DNA of 64,000 nt from Candidatus Bathyarchaeota archaeon (GCA_018396635.1 JAGTQE010000008.1:17028-81027), one strand, 5' to 3'. Numbered from the stretch's first letter, positions 25,220 to 34,917 are shown. Notes: generated by a model not told the origin, from the letters alone. Made by a program: numbers and translations.

Positions 25220-25705
25220 ATGTCAATACATGCAAGGAAGTTTGTTTCAGCCGACCCAGATAAATGTGTCGGATGCAGCGTATGCGAATATATATGCTCA
25301 TTTGAGAAGGAGAAAGTCTTCAACCCACTTAAGTCGCGTATAAGGGTTGTTAGATTAGACACTGTTGTGAACATGTCTATTGCGTGTAGACTGTGTGAGG
25401 ATGCTCCCTGCGTGGCAGCATGTCCACGTGACGCACTTAGGCAGTCTGAGGAGACTGGCATAATTATGGTTGATGAGGACAAGTGCAATGGCTGTGGATG
25501 GTGCATTGAGGCATGCGATTACGGCGCAATAATGCTCCACCCAGACAAAAAGGTCGTATTTGTATGTGACACATGTAATGGAAGCCCAAAGTGTGTGGAA
25601 TGGTGTCCGGAGAAGGCTCTTGACTTCATCACAAAAGATGTACTGGCTCAGAAGTCGAGGATAGCCGCAGTAAAGAAGCTGTTCCATGAAGTATTGAGAA
25701 CATAA
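25220..25705 (+). CDS. Polyferredoxin subunit of AOR module 2
   Basis: A 161-residue HycB-like protein with four Cys groups: CVGCSVCEYICSF, CRLCEDAPCVAACP, CNGCGWCIEACDYGA and CDTCNGSPKCVEWCPEKA. These can hold four [4Fe-4S] clusters; the third group has D in place of the usual Pro after the last Cys. A C-terminal helix (LAQKSRIAAVKKLFHEVL) is not found in module 1's ferredoxin. AGGAGG lies 8 bases before ATG 25220. It is the electron outlet of the upstream AOR. Confidence 0.9.
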   Translation: MSIHARKFVSADPDKCVGCSVCEYICSFEKEKVFNPLKSRIRVVRLDTVVNMSIACRLCEDAPCVAACPRDALRQSEETGIIMVDEDKCNGCGWCIEACDYGAIMLHPDKKVVFVCDTCNGSPKCVEWCPEKALDFITKDVLAQKSRIAAVKKLFHEVLRT

Positions 25706-25763
25706 AGTTTACGCTTCTCCTCGACTTTTATCCTTTTGTTAAGACAATTTTTTATGTAACTTT

Positions 25764-25771
25764 TTGTACAA
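25764..25771. promoter_or_regulatory. TRP-box-like palindrome TTGTACAA upstream of trp operon
   Basis: TGTACA is the consensus bound by the tryptophan repressor TrpY in Methanothermobacter. Here it lies 6 bases before the TATA box, where a bound protein would block TBP/TFB. A second, imperfect copy AGTACA (25785-25790) overlaps the other edge of the TATA box. No TrpY gene is seen in the window. Confidence 0.5.
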
Positions 25772-25776
25772 GAAAG

Positions 25777-25786
25777 ATTTAAATAG
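25777..25786 (+). promoter_or_regulatory. TATA box of the trp operon
   Basis: The run atttaaatag predicts a transcription start near 25805-25810, just ahead of the short Trp-rich ORF at 25815. It is flanked by TGTACA and AGTACA motifs. Confidence 0.6.
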
Positions 25787-25814
25787 TACATTTATTACAA
25801 TTTCTGATCATTGC

Positions 25815-25859
25815 ATGCGGTGGTGCGTAATGGGTGACTTAGTTTGGCGTACTGTGTGA
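25815..25859 (+). CDS. Candidate trp leader peptide (three Trp codons in 14)
   Basis: ATG 25815 opens a 14-codon ORF, MRWWCVMGDLVWRTV, ending in TGA at 25857-25859. Two adjacent Trp codons and a third near the end are far more than expected by chance. It is the first ORF on the predicted mRNA and ends 16 bases before the trpE start, in a different frame. trpE cannot extend across it because of an in-frame TAG at 25840-25842. trpE has no Shine-Dalgarno sequence, so it may depend on ribosomes arriving from this ORF. Charged-Trp level could therefore set trpE translation. Archaeal leader-peptide control of trp is not established, so this is a hypothesis. Confidence 0.45.
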   Translation: MRWCVMGDLVWRTV

Positions 25860-25875
25860 TCTTCTGCCGAAATAC

Positions 25876-27216
25876 TTGAAAGAACCCATAAAGTTTAAGA
25901 GCTTTCCGGAGAATAAACCGATTGAAGTCTTCTTAAGACTTTGCGATGAATATGAGCGTGCTTTTCTTTTCGAGTCTGTGGGTGATGGCGGAGATAGTTC
26001 TAGGTTCTCTTTCTTGGGCTTTGATCCGGAGGTTACTGTGACAGTTAAAGATTGTGTTGCGTACATTGATGGTGAGCGCCTAGAAATCGATGATCCACTA
26101 GATGTTATTAGGGCTTTGGTAAACGAGATCAGGGTCTTTGATAGCTCTCATAGATATGTTGGCGGAGCCGTTGGGTATATATCCTATGATGCCGTGCGCT
26201 ATTGGGAGAAGCTTCCAAACATAGCCGTAGACGACTTAAGATTACCCGATATCGAGATGAGTATATTTGATGATGGCATAGTTTTCGATCACGCAAGTGG
26301 TAAAGCATTTTACTTTTATAGGGGCAGAGACAGATACTCCGAGATCGCAAGGAGGATTAATAGAAATTTAAGTATACCGGATCTATCTTTCACAACCCCG
26401 AGAGTAAATATCGACAGGGATAAATATGATAGAATAATCGAGAGGGCAAAGGAGTATATTTTCTCCGGAGACATTTTGCAGGTAGTTTTGTCAAAGAGAT
26501 ATAGCTCGAGCTTTACCGGGGGCCTCCAAAAATTTTACTTGAACTTGAGGAGGATTAATCCATCACCATACATGTACTTCCTTAAGGCTGGCGACCTTTT
26601 TATAATTGGGTCGAGCCCCGAGACTCTTGCCAGGGTTGAGGGCGGCATTATTGAGACGTGCCCAATAGCTGGAACTAGACCGATGACCGGGGATCAAGAG
26701 AAGGATAAGGCTCTCGAAGAGGAGATGCTTAATGATCCGAAAGAGCTTGCCGAGCACATAATGCTTCTAGACTTGGCTAGAAATGATCTTGGAAGGGTCT
26801 CAGAGTTCGGCACAATTAATGTTATTGAGCTCATGAAGGTTAAAAAGTACAGTCATGTTCAGCATCTGGTTTCTAAGGTTACTGGTAAGCTGAGGAAAGA
26901 CTATGATTGCTTTGATGCCTTGAGAGCCGTCTTTCCAGCCGGCACGGTGTCTGGTGCACCGAAGGTTAGGGCTATGGAGATTATTGAGGAGCTTGAGCCT
27001 GCTCGCAGGGGGCCTTATGCTGGCGCTGTAGGATACTTCTCATGTAATGGTAACATGGATTTTGCTATAACGATACGCACCTTATTCGCTAAAGATAATA
27101 GGTTGCATATACAGGTTGGTAGCGGCATAGTCGCTGACTCCACGGCTAGGGGGGAGTGGCTTGAGACCGAGTTTAAGGCTAGGGCTTTAATGAAGGCTCT
27201 GGAAGAGTCTGAATAA
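25876..27216 (+). CDS. trpE: Anthranilate synthase component I
   Basis: A 446-residue chorismate-utilising enzyme. Conserved signatures are IIGSSPETLARVEGG, CPIAGTRPMTGD, EEMLNDPKELAEHIMLLDLARNDLG, PAGTVSGAPKVRAMEII and GPYAGAVGYFS. It makes anthranilate from chorismate with the amidotransferase TrpG. The N-terminal Trp-binding region includes LFESVGDGGDSSRFSFLGF. In most TrpE proteins an LLES segment forms the feedback site; LFES is close, so inhibition by Trp is likely. The start is TTG 25876, with no Shine-Dalgarno sequence. It opens the seven-gene trp operon. Confidence 0.95.
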   Translation: MKEPIKFKSFPENKPIEVFLRLCDEYERAFLFESVGDGGDSSRFSFLGFDPEVTVTVKDCVAYIDGERLEIDDPLDVIRALVNEIRVFDSSHRYVGGAVGYISYDAVRYWEKLPNIAVDDLRLPDIEMSIFDDGIVFDHASGKAFYFYRGRDRYSEIARRINRNLSIPDLSFTTPRVNIDRDKYDRIIERAKEYIFSGDILQVVLSKRYSSSFTGGLQKFYLNLRRINPSPYMYFLKAGDLFIIGSSPETLARVEGGIIETCPIAGTRPMTGDQEKDKALEEEMLNDPKELAEHIMLLDLARNDLGRVSEFGTINVIELMKVKKYSHVQHLVSKVTGKLRKDYDCFDALRAVFPAGTVSGAPKVRAMEIIEELEPARRGPYAGAVGYFSCNGNMDFAITIRTLFAKDNRLHIQVGSGIVADSTARGEWLETEFKARALMKALEESE

Positions 27217-27237
27217 TTGTTCTGGAGGCTAAAGAGA

Positions 27238-27834
27238 ATGAAGGTTCTTATAATAGATAATTACGACTCGTTCGTATATAACCTCGTTCAATACGTTGGT
27301 GAGCTGGGCGGAGAGCCAATAGTTTGCAGAAATGATAAAATAACTTTGAAGAAAGCTGCAATGATCAACCCGGACAGAATAATTATATCGCCCGGTCCAG
27401 GCAACCCAGCTGACAGAAAGTATTTTGGAATATGCTCCGACGTATTGTTGACGCTAAGCGTAAAGGTGCCGACTTTAGGCGTTTGCCTTGGGCATCAAGG
27501 GATAATACACGTTTTCGGTGGCAGAATAATTCCAGCCAAGAGAGTCATGCATGGGAAAATAAGCCTAATCTCGCATGACGGAGAGGGGATTTTTAGAGGC
27601 GTCAAAAACCCATTTGAGGCCACAAGATATCATTCGCTTGTCGGCGATAAATCCTCGTTGCCAGCCTGTTTAAAGGTTACAGCTAAATCCCTAGATGATG
27701 ATGAAATTATGGGCGTTAGGCATAGGCTATATCCCATAGAGGGCGTACAGTTTCACCCAGAATCTATATTGACCCAGGAAGGTAAAAAGATAATTAAAAA
27801 TTTTCTAGATTGGGGTGTCCAGCATGATAGTTGA
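27238..27834 (+). CDS. trpG: Anthranilate synthase glutamine amidotransferase
   Basis: A 198-residue class I amidotransferase. It has the nucleophile Cys in LGVCLGHQGI, the oxyanion segment SPGPGNPADR, and the His/Glu pair in GVQFHPESILT. It supplies ammonia from glutamine to TrpE. ATG 27238 follows GGAGG by 10 bases; the next gene trpD begins 11 bases inside its end, indicating coupling. Confidence 0.95.
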   Translation: MKVLIIDNYDSFVYNLVQYVGELGGEPIVCRNDKITLKKAAMINPDRIIISPGPGNPADRKYFGICSDVLLTLSVKVPTLGVCLGHQGIIHVFGGRIIPAKRVMHGKISLISHDGEGIFRGVKNPFEATRYHSLVGDKSSLPACLKVTAKSLDDDEIMGVRHRLYPIEGVQFHPESILTQEGKKIIKNFLDWGVQHDS

Positions 27835-28885
27835 ATACATAAGGAAGGTTGTTGAGGGGCGAGACTTAACTTATCAGGAAGCATGTGAAGCGATGAGGGA
27901 AATAATGAGCGGTAATGCAACCTCGGCTCAGATAGCCGCCCTTCTAACTGCTATGAGGATGAAGGGCGAGACTGTAGAGGAGATAGCTGCCTTCGCCTCA
28001 GTGATGAGGGAGTTCTGTAATGCTATTAGACCAAACGTTAAAGGGAGAATAATAGACACGTGTGGAACAGGCGGAGATAGAATAAAAACCTTCAATGTAA
28101 GTACTCTAACAGCATTTGTGGCTGCTGGCGCCGGAGCCACTGTAGCTAAGCACGGAAACAGGTCTGTGACCAGTAAGATGGGGAGCGCTGACCTTCTGGA
28201 GCGCCTTGGATTAAACCTAAATGTCGAGCCGGGCGTCGTTGAGAAGACTATTGAGGATTTGGGTATAGGCTTCATGTTCGCGCCCAAGTTCCATCCGGCA
28301 ATGAAGTATGCTGCGGGTCCCCGTAGGGAGATTGGTATAAGGACTGTCTTTAATATTCTCGGGCCGTTAACCAATCCTGCTGGGGTTAAAGCGCAGCTCT
28401 TAGGAGTCTTCGACGAGACTTGGCTTAAACCCATCGCGCTAGTGTTGAGGAGACTTGGCTCTGAGGAGGTTATGGTGGTTCATGGAGTTGATGGGCTTGA
28501 TGAGATCTCGATTATTGGCAAAACATCTATAGCTTGGCTAAAGAATGATAATGTAGAGTTGCTTGAGGTTACACCTAAGGACTTTGGTATGAGAAATGCT
28601 GAAGCATCCGATTTAATTGTGCATAGCCCTGAGGAGTGCGTTGAGGAGTCGTTTAGGCTCCTATATTGTAGCCCCAAAATTGATGATCCGAAGCTTAGAA
28701 TGGTTCTCATAAATTCATCGGCGGCGCTAGTTGTTGGTGGTAAGGCTGACGACTTTAAACATGGTGTTGACCTTGCATTTGAGTCTATTGAGAGCGGGTC
28801 TGCATACAAGAAGCTTAAAGAGTTGATTAAAAGATATGGCGGCGATCTCTCAAAACTGGAGGAGCTTGAAAGGAAGTATGGGTGA
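27824..28885 (+). CDS. trpD: Anthranilate phosphoribosyltransferase
   Basis: A 353-residue enzyme with the PRPP loop GTGGDRIKTFNVSTLTAF, the KHGNRSVTSKMGSADLLE motif and FAPKFHPAMKYAAGPRREIG. It joins anthranilate to PRPP. It overlaps trpG at the 5' end and trpC at the 3' end (8 bases), typical of a tightly packed operon. Confidence 0.96.
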   Translation: MIVEYIRKVVEGRDLTYQEACEAMREIMSGNATSAQIAALLTAMRMKGETVEEIAAFASVMREFCNAIRPNVKGRIIDTCGTGGDRIKTFNVSTLTAFVAAGAGATVAKHGNRSVTSKMGSADLLERLGLNLNVEPGVVEKTIEDLGIGFMFAPKFHPAMKYAAGPRREIGIRTVFNILGPLTNPAGVKAQLLGVFDETWLKPIALVLRRLGSEEVMVVHGVDGLDEISIIGKTSIAWLKNDNVELLEVTPKDFGMRNAEASDLIVHSPEECVEESFRLLYCSPKIDDPKLRMVLINSSAALVVGGKADDFKHGVDLAFESIESGSAYKKLKELIKRYGGDLSKLEELERKYG

Positions 28886-29684
28886 CTTCCTAGACCTGCT
28901 AGCTGAGGCGGCTAAGAAGAACATAGAGAATGGATACTATAAAGTCAGTCCCACGGCCAACCCTACTCAACGCTCCAGAAGAAGCTTAAAGGAAGCTATA
29001 TTAGGTTGTAGGAAGGCTGCCATAATATCGGAAATCAAGTTCTCATCTCCATCATCCGGGCCTTTAAGAGTGAACAAAGATGTTGAGGGTATATCTAGAG
29101 ATATGGTTGAGGCAGGGGCTATAGGAATATCTATCTTAACTGAGCCGAGATACTTCTCAGGTTCGCTTGAAACCTTAACTAGGGTCCGCTCATTGGTTGA
29201 TGTTCCGCTGCTCATGAAAGATATAGTGTTGAGCAGCTGCCAGCTAGATGCCGCATATAGTTTCGGAGCCGACGCTGTTCTCTTAATAATGGGGCTTTTC
29301 AGGCGGGGATACTGTGGGATGGATGTTAACGACATGATAAATTATTCCCATAGGCTGGGCCTTGAGGTGCTGCTGGAGGTTCATGATGCGGAGGAGTTTA
29401 GGCTGGCTCTATTAACCGACGCCGATATTATTGGAATAAATAATAGGGATCTTAGAACTCTTAAAGTCGACATAAATACGACAAAAAATATTCTTGAAAG
29501 ATTTAGTAAGACTGAGATTGGCGGTAGGCCTATTGTTAGTGAGAGTGGAATAAGGTCGCCGGATGATGTGCGCTTCTTGAGGAGATGTGGTGCAGACGCC
29601 TTCTTAGTAGGTACGGCTGTTATGTCTGCCGGAGACATAAGGAGGTTTGTTGCCGGTCTGGTGAACGCCTATGAGGAAAGTTAG
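28878..29684 (+). CDS. trpC: Indole-3-glycerol phosphate synthase
   Basis: A 268-residue TIM barrel. The catalytic Lys lies in AIISEIKFSSPSSGP, the next in LLMKDIVLS, and phosphate is bound by GINNRDLRTLKVD and SESGIRSPDDVRFL. ATG 28878 lies within the end of trpD; an earlier in-frame TTG-type start (28836) would add 14 residues but lacks family likeness. It makes the indole-ring substrate for TrpAB. Confidence 0.95.
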   Translation: MGDFLDLLAEAAKKNIENGYYKVSPTANPTQRSRRSLKEAILGCRKAAIISEIKFSSPSSGPLRVNKDVEGISRDMVEAGAIGISILTEPRYFSGSLETLTRVRSLVDVPLLMKDIVLSSCQLDAAYSFGADAVLLIMGLFRRGYCGMDVNDMINYSHRLGLEVLLEVHDAEEFRLALLTDADIIGINNRDLRTLKVDINTTKNILERFSKTEIGGRPIVSESGIRSPDDVRFLRRCGADAFLVGTAVMSAGDIRRFVAGLVNAYEES

Positions 29685-30333
29685 AGTTAAGATATGTGGG
29701 ATAACTAGGCTAGAGGATGCCAACGTCTCGGTTAAGGCTGGAGCAGATTCGCTTGGCTTCATCGTCGATGTTCCTGAATCTCCGAGGAACATTTCCTTCG
29801 AGTTAGCTAAGCAGATTATGAAAGCCACCCCAATATTTGTCACAAAGGTTGCGGTCACTGTCTTTAAGAGTCTTGAGCGGACTCTTGAAATCTACAGGGA
29901 ATTGAGACCAGATGCCGTACAATTGCATGGAAAACTACCCTCACTCGAAGATATCGATGAGATTTCTAGGAGAGTGCGTGTTATAGGAGCTGTAAGGGCG
30001 GATCCAGATATCGCTTTGGAGGGAGATATGCTACATCTCATAGATCGCCTCGACGCAGTATTGGTCGACACGCATCTTCCAGGCATATACGGTGGCACAG
30101 GAATTACCCACGACTGGTCTATGAGCAGAAGGATTAGGGACACCGTGTACCCTAAGCCAATGATATTGGCTGGAGGTTTAAGACCTGAGAATGTTAGGAG
30201 CGCAATAATTACAGTCGAGCCATTCGCAGTTGATGTTTCAAGCGGTGTTGAGGCCTATCCTGGAATTAAAGATGCTGGAAAAATATTTTCCTTTATTAGT
30301 GAGGTTAGGAGGGCTGAGGAGTGCCTAAGCTGA
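29671..30333 (+). CDS. trpF: Phosphoribosylanthranilate isomerase
   Basis: A 220-residue TIM barrel. [18 protein letters not shown] carries the catalytic Cys, and [19 protein letters not shown] the catalytic Asp. The phosphate loop is [11 protein letters not shown] followed by [10 protein letters not shown]. It overlaps trpC by 14 bases and trpB by 13. Confidence 0.95.
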   Translation: MRKVRVKICGITRLEDANVSVKAGADSLGFIVDVPESPRNISFELAKQIMKATPIFVTKVAVTVFKSLERTLEIYRELRPDAVQLHGKLPSLEDIDEISRRVRVIGAVRADPDIALEGDMLHLIDRLDAVLVDTHLPGIYGGTGITHDWSMSRRIRDTVYPKPMILAGGLRPENVRSAIITVEPFAVDVSSGVEAYPGIKDAGKIFSFISEVRRAEECLS

Positions 30334-31529
30334 GCGAGTATCCGATAAACGGGAAATATGGCAGGTTTGGAGGCAGGTATGTTCCCGAAACCCTTATGTC
30401 GGCTCTCATAGAGCTTGAAGAAGCATATCTATCGGCTAAAGAGGATGAGGAGTTTCAGAGACAATTAAAGTATTATCTTTCAGAGTTCGCTGGGAGGCCG
30501 ACGCCACTATACTATGCGAAGAACCTCACCAAGAAGCTTGGCGGGGCTAAGATTTACCTGAAGCGTGAGGACTTAGCTCATGGCGGGGCGCATAAAATAA
30601 ATAATACTATTGGGCAAGCCCTCTTAGCCAAGAAGATGGGTAAAAAGAGGGTGATAGCCGAAACTGGCGCAGGTCAACATGGTGTTGCAACGGCGATGGC
30701 TTGTGCTGCATTGGGTTTGAGAGCTGAGATATATATGGGCTCGGAGGATATGAGGCGGCAGAGACTGAATGTCTTTAGGATGGAGCTCCTCGGCGCTAAA
30801 GTTCATCCAGTTGAGTCGGGTTCAAAGACCCTTAAGGATGCTATTAATGAGGCCCTTAGAGATTGGGTTACAAATGTTCGGACAACATATTATCTCATAG
30901 GCTCCGTTGTCGGCCCGCACCCCTATCCAATGATTGTCCGAGATTTCCAGAGCGTTATAGGGCATGAGATTAGGGAGCAGATTTTAGAGAAGGAGGGTAG
31001 GCTGCCAGACGTCCTGGTTGCTTGTGTTGGTGGCGGCAGCAACGCCATGGGAACGTTTTATCCATTCCTAGACGACCTAGATGTTGAAATGTATGGTGTT
31101 GAAGCTGCTGGTGAGGGTATAGAAACTGGGAGGCATGCAGCTTCCCTCTGCGCTGGCTTAGAAGGCGTCTTTCATGGTATGAGGACTTATGTTTTACAGG
31201 ATGAGGATGGGCAAATAATGGAGACGCATAGCATTTCAGCTGGCCTAGATTATCCTGGTGTTGGGCCGGAGCACTCTTTCCTAAAGGAGATTGGACGTGC
31301 TAAGTATGTTGCCATAACAGATAAAGAGGCTGTAGAAGCATTCATTGAGCTATCTAAGTGTGAGGGTATAATACCTGCGCTTGAGCCATCCCACGCCCTA
31401 GCCTATGCTATGAAGATTGCGCCAAACTTAAGTAAGGATGATATAGTTGTCGTCACGTTATCTGGTAGAGGGGATAAGGATGTTGAGGTCGTTGCAAAGT
31501 ACCTAGGTGTTAGAATATGGGAACGATAG
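30321..31529 (+). CDS. trpB: Tryptophan synthase beta chain (TrpB1 type)
   Basis: A 402-residue PLP enzyme. The Schiff-base Lys is in [12 protein letters not shown], the active-site Glu in [13 protein letters not shown], and the phosphate cup in [11 protein letters not shown]. Length and the complete TrpA-contact region make it TrpB1, consistent with trpA downstream. GTG 30321 overlaps the end of trpF. Confidence 0.96.
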   Translation: MPKLSEYPINGKYGRFGGRYVPETLMSALIELEEAYLSAKEDEEFQRQLKYYLSEFAGRPTPLYYAKNLTKKLGGAKIYLKREDLAHGGAHKINNTIGQALLAKKMGKKRVIAETGAGQHGVATAMACAALGLRAEIYMGSEDMRRQRLNVFRMELLGAKVHPVESGSKTLKDAINEALRDWVTNVRTTYYLIGSVVGPHPYPMIVRDFQSVIGHEIREQILEKEGRLPDVLVACVGGGSNAMGTFYPFLDDLDVEMYGVEAAGEGIETGRHAASLCAGLEGVFHGMRTYVLQDEDGQIMETHSISAGLDYPGVGPEHSFLKEIGRAKYVAITDKEAVEAFIELSKCEGIIPALEPSHALAYAMKIAPNLSKDDIVVVTLSGRGDKDVEVVAKYLGVRIWER

Positions 31530-32368
31530 AGGAGAAGTTTAAGATCCTAAGTGGGCGTGGCGAAGGGGCGTTAATAGGATATATTACTTGTGGTGATCCA
31601 ACGCCGGACCATACGCTGAAGATCGCTGAGGCTTTGGTTGATGGGGGTGTTGATATGATTGAGCTTGGCATACCCTTCTCAGACCCGATAGCGGACGGCC
31701 CAATTATACAGCGTGCAACAATGAGGGCGCTTAAAGCTGGCACTAGACCCATCATGGTGATGGAGACGGCGAGGAAAATATCTGAGAAATTTGAGAATGT
31801 GCCAGTAATCCTATTAACCTATTACAATATAATTTTTAGGATGGGTTTAGAGAATTTTTTCAGTATTGCTAAAGAGAATCATATCAGCGGAGTTATTGTT
31901 CCAGACCTATCCGTCGAGGAGGCCTTAGAGTATAAGGCTTTAGCCGAAAGATACGATATTGATACCATCTTCCTCGCCGCTCCCTCAACTTCAGATGAGC
32001 GCCTAAAGAAGATCATAGAATTCTCCTCGGGCTTCGTCTACCTGGTTTCAGTGTTCGGCGTAACAGGTCCGAGGGAGAGGCTTAGAAAGGAGAGTATTGA
32101 TTTTGTGAGGAGGGTCTCCTCAATATCTAACGGTAGAATTCCCGTGGCGGTCGGCTTTGGGATATCTAAGCCCTCCCACGTGAGGAGCGTTATAGCTAAT
32201 GGCGCCGATGGCGCAATAGTTGGGAGTAAAATTGTTAAGATAGTTGAGGAGAATATTGGCGAGGAGGAGAAAATGCTCTTAAAAATAAGGAGTTTTGTGA
32301 GGAGCCTTAAGAAATCAACGTTAAAACAATCTGGCTTGACAGCTGATAGGGTGCCAGTTTCCCTTTAA
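31517..32368 (+). CDS. trpA: Tryptophan synthase alpha chain
   Basis: A 283-residue TIM barrel with the catalytic Glu in [20 protein letters not shown] and the catalytic Asp in [12 protein letters not shown]. The phosphate loop is [12 protein letters not shown], then GADGAIVGS. It overlaps trpB by 13 bases and closes the operon. A C-terminal extension of about 15 residues ([14 protein letters not shown]) is longer than in many homologues. The next gene is on the other strand. Confidence 0.95.
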   Translation: MGTIEEKFKILSGRGEGALIGYITCGDPTPDHTLKIAEALVDGGVDMIELGIPFSDPIADGPIIQRATMRALKAGTRPIMVMETARKISEKFENVPVILLTYYNIIFRMGLENFFSIAKENHISGVIVPDLSVEEALEYKALAERYDIDTIFLAAPSTSDERLKKIIEFSSGFVYLVSVFGVTGPRERLRKESIDFVRRVSSISNGRIPVAVGFGISKPSHVRSVIANGADGAIVGSKIVKIVEENIGEEEKMLLKIRSFVRSLKKSTLKQSGLTADRVPVSL

Positions 32369-32376
32369 ATTCAACG

Positions 32377-33066
32377 TTAAGCGCTTTCTATTCTTCCATC
32401 CCTCATCGTGTAGATTGTTGTGCATGCCTGTGTGACTATTGGGTCGTGGGTCACTATAATGAATGTCTGACCATTCTTCCTATTCAATTCCTTTATTAGG
32501 TTCATTAGTGCTGTTGCCGATTTGGAGTCTAGGTCGCCTGTCGGCTCATCAGCTAAAACTATGGACGGATTATTTGCCAGAGCCCTCGCTATCGCCACAC
32601 GCTGCTGCTCACCGCCACTCAGCTCATCCGGCTTATGATCAGCCCTAGCCTCCAATCCAACCATCCTCAGGAGGCTTAGGGCCCTCTCACGCCTCTCATT
32701 CTTAGAAACTCCTGCCAATGCTAGTGGCACCTCAACATTCTCCAAGGCTGTTAGTGTCGGTATAAGATTATAGAATTGGAATACAAATCCAACCTTTCTA
32801 AGCCTGTAGTCGGCTAGCTCGCTCTCACCTAAAGTCGTTATATCGACTCCGTCGACGAATACTTTCCCGCTCGTAGGTCTATCCAGACCGCCTATAAGAT
32901 TTAGTAGCGTGGTCTTACCTGAACCCGAAGGCCCCATTATGCCAACTATCTCGCCTGAGGAAACCTGCAGATTGACGTTGTTTAAGGCTTGGATGTTAAC
33001 CTTGCCGCGCCTATAGATCTTACTTAAATTGAGAGTTCTAACTATAGTCTTTGTGGTCTTAGACAT
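32377..33066 (-). CDS. ABC transporter ATPase, LolD/MacB type
   Basis: A 229-residue nucleotide-binding protein. Walker [18 protein letters not shown]-loop [11 protein letters not shown], signature [15 protein letters not shown], Walker [14 protein letters not shown] and H-loop VTHDP are all intact. It pairs with the overlapping permease. MacB-like systems without a channel transduce ATP hydrolysis to proteins outside the membrane rather than move a solute through. Confidence 0.93.
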   Translation of the reverse strand: MSKTTKTIVRTLNLSKIYRRGKVNIQALNNVNLQVSSGEIVGIMGPSGSGKTTLLNLIGGLDRPTSGKVFVDGVDITTLGESELADYRLRKVGFVFQFYNLIPTLTALENVEVPLALAGVSKNERRERALSLLRMVGLEARADHKPDELSGGEQQRVAIARALANNPSIVLADEPTGDLDSKSATALMNLIKELNRKNGQTFIIVTHDPIVTQACTTIYTMRDGRIESA

Positions 33067-34324
33067 GCCTAAGCGCCTCCACAGGCTTCATCCTTGAAGC
33101 ACGCCAAGCCGGGTAGAGCCCGGCTAGGATCCCTACTAGTGCTCCTAGGGAGAAGCATATGGCGACGTTCATGGGTGTTATGGCTGGCAACACCAGCCTA
33201 AATGTTTGCGTAGTAGTGCCGCCCAACATTGGGTTTGTTGTTCCCGGCCTTGAGAATGGGTTTCTCATGCCGAATGGTGAGATCCCTGTTGCGAACATCC
33301 CTGGAACCAGCATTGGGAATACGTGTGCCAGTATGCTTCCAGCTAATACGCCTACTCCGCCACCTATTAGCCCGATAAGTAGAGCCTCTGTGAGGAAGAG
33401 CTTCATTATATCGTGGCTTTTCGCCCCTATAGCCTTCAGTACGCCTATCTCGCGTGTTCTCTCGGTTACAGCCATCATCATGGTATTCACAACTCCGAAG
33501 CTTCCAGCGAATAGGGCTACCAGGCCTATTGTGGCAAAGAACATTGTGAGCGTATTCAGCATATTTGTTGCCTGCTGTACCATGATTGTGGGGGTTGCGA
33601 CCCTAACGCCGGGAACCGCTGAAGATATCAGGGATGAAACTTCGCTTACTATAGATGGATCCTCACATTTTATAAGTACATGGGTTATACGTCCACTCTC
33701 TCCAGTGATTTCCTGAGCATCGGCTAACGCTATATAGGCTGCATACTCCTGGAAAACCATACCAGTTTCAAATACACCAATTACCTTAAATGTTCGCTCA
33801 GCCCCGATCTGTCCGCTGCTAAGGCTGACTGTTTGGCCTAAAGTTAAATCTAGGAATTCCATTAGGGCCTTCCCGATAACTATTTCCCCGGCGCTGTTCT
33901 CTGTTAGAAATCTTCCCTCAATGATGTTTAGTCCTCCGGTGACAATCTCATATGATGCTGGTTCAATGCCATATATTGTGACCCTCCTACCGTTAATTGA
34001 GCCGCTGAATGAGTATTGTGGCGATAGTGCGTATACTCCTGGGATTCCGCTCAGCACATTTACTATTGATGCGTCTAGCGTGCTTGGGCTTGGAAGAAAG
34101 CCGAAGAATCCTCCAGCTCTATCTCTAAATGATGTTGAGTTGGATACTGTTATATCGGCGCCACCTAAGGCTCTGACCATGCTTCTCACCTGAGTCTCCA
34201 TTCCCGAGACTAGGGATAGGAGAATTAGCATCATGCTTATACCTACAACTATGCCTGAAGCCGTTAGGGCGGTCCTCAGCTTACGCCTTCTCAGGTTCCT
34301 AATTGCTAAGCTCCAGGTGAACAT
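33059..34324 (-). CDS. MacB/FtsX-family ABC permease
   Basis: A 421-residue permease. A short cytoplasmic start MFTWSLAIRNLRRRKLRTAL is followed by one membrane helix, a large periplasmic-like domain of about 220 residues, and three C-terminal helices. ERTREIGVLKAIGAKSHDI is the coupling-helix motif. A Gly/Met/Pro-rich loop (NPFSRPGTTNPMLGG) between two C-terminal helices is unusual. It overlaps the ATPase by 8 bases. Confidence 0.9.
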   Translation of the reverse strand: MFTWSLAIRNLRRRKLRTALTASGIVVGISMMLILLSLVSGMETQVRSMVRALGGADITVSNSTSFRDRAGGFFGFLPSPSTLDASIVNVLSGIPGVYALSPQYSFSGSINGRRVTIYGIEPASYEIVTGGLNIIEGRFLTENSAGEIVIGKALMEFLDLTLGQTVSLSSGQIGAERTFKVIGVFETGMVFQEYAAYIALADAQEITGESGRITHVLIKCEDPSIVSEVSSLISSAVPGVRVATPTIMVQQATNMLNTLTMFFATIGLVALFAGSFGVVNTMMMAVTERTREIGVLKAIGAKSHDIMKLFLTEALLIGLIGGGVGVLAGSILAHVFPMLVPGMFATGISPFGMRNPFSRPGTTNPMLGGTTTQTFRLVLPAITPMNVAICFSLGALVGILAGLYPAWRASRMKPVEALRHV

Positions 34325-34362
34325 AATTTAACCCTCCACAAACAATAAAAAAGGAAAGAGGT

Positions 34363-34917
34363 TTATGGCTTGATGCTTTCCGTACTCTTTTCAATTAGTG
34401 TTACATTAACTATAGCTATCCTGGTAACTTTCTCCGCTTTGAGGTCTATCTCAACGAAGGCTCTGCTGTCACCCTTAACTAGCAGTAGTATAACCCTATC
34501 GACTTCCATGGTTATCTGACCATTCTCTTGGACGACAAGCTTAACGTGAGCTATCCTAATGTCGCCGATATTATAGCCCTCATTGAGAAGTTTTTGCACA
34601 TCCTCGTCGCCTTCAGCTATGCTTAAAACTCTGTTCTTAAATCCCTCGCTGAGCTCCACATCTAAGCCGCGTGCCCACCTAAAACCTTTTATCGAGAAGG
34701 GTAGTCTCCAGCAGAATCTAGGAGACACCGTGATGTTTTGAGCATTACTGATGCATGATTGCGCCGGAGGAGTTATAGCTTTCTGTTCAATGCCTCGTCT
34801 AATTCCCACCGTGCCTATCGTGTAGCGCCATGCTAGGGCGCTGTATGTTGAGATAATTATTGCGCCCAGTGCAGCTAAGCCTAGGCAGAGAAGTATTAGT
34901 AATGTGCTTCTCCTCAA
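34363..34917 (-). CDS. Membrane-anchored extracytoplasmic protein
   Basis: A 184-residue protein with an N-terminal hydrophobic segment, LLILLCLGLAALGAIIIS, after MRRST, acting as a signal anchor. The rest is beta-rich with two Cys (QSCISN, RFCWRL) that could form a disulfide outside the cell. No family is recognised. TTG 34917 follows GGTGATG by 4 bases. It is cotranscribed with the ABC genes and is a candidate partner of the permease's outer domain. Confidence 0.65.
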   Translation of the reverse strand: MRRSTLLILLCLGLAALGAIIISTYSALAWRYTIGTVGIRRGIEQKAITPPAQSCISNAQNITVSPRFCWRLPFSIKGFRWARGLDVELSEGFKNRVLSIAEGDEDVQKLLNEGYNIGDIRIAHVKLVVQENGQITMEVDRVILLLVKGDSRAFVEIDLKAEKVTRIAIVNVTLIEKSTESIKP

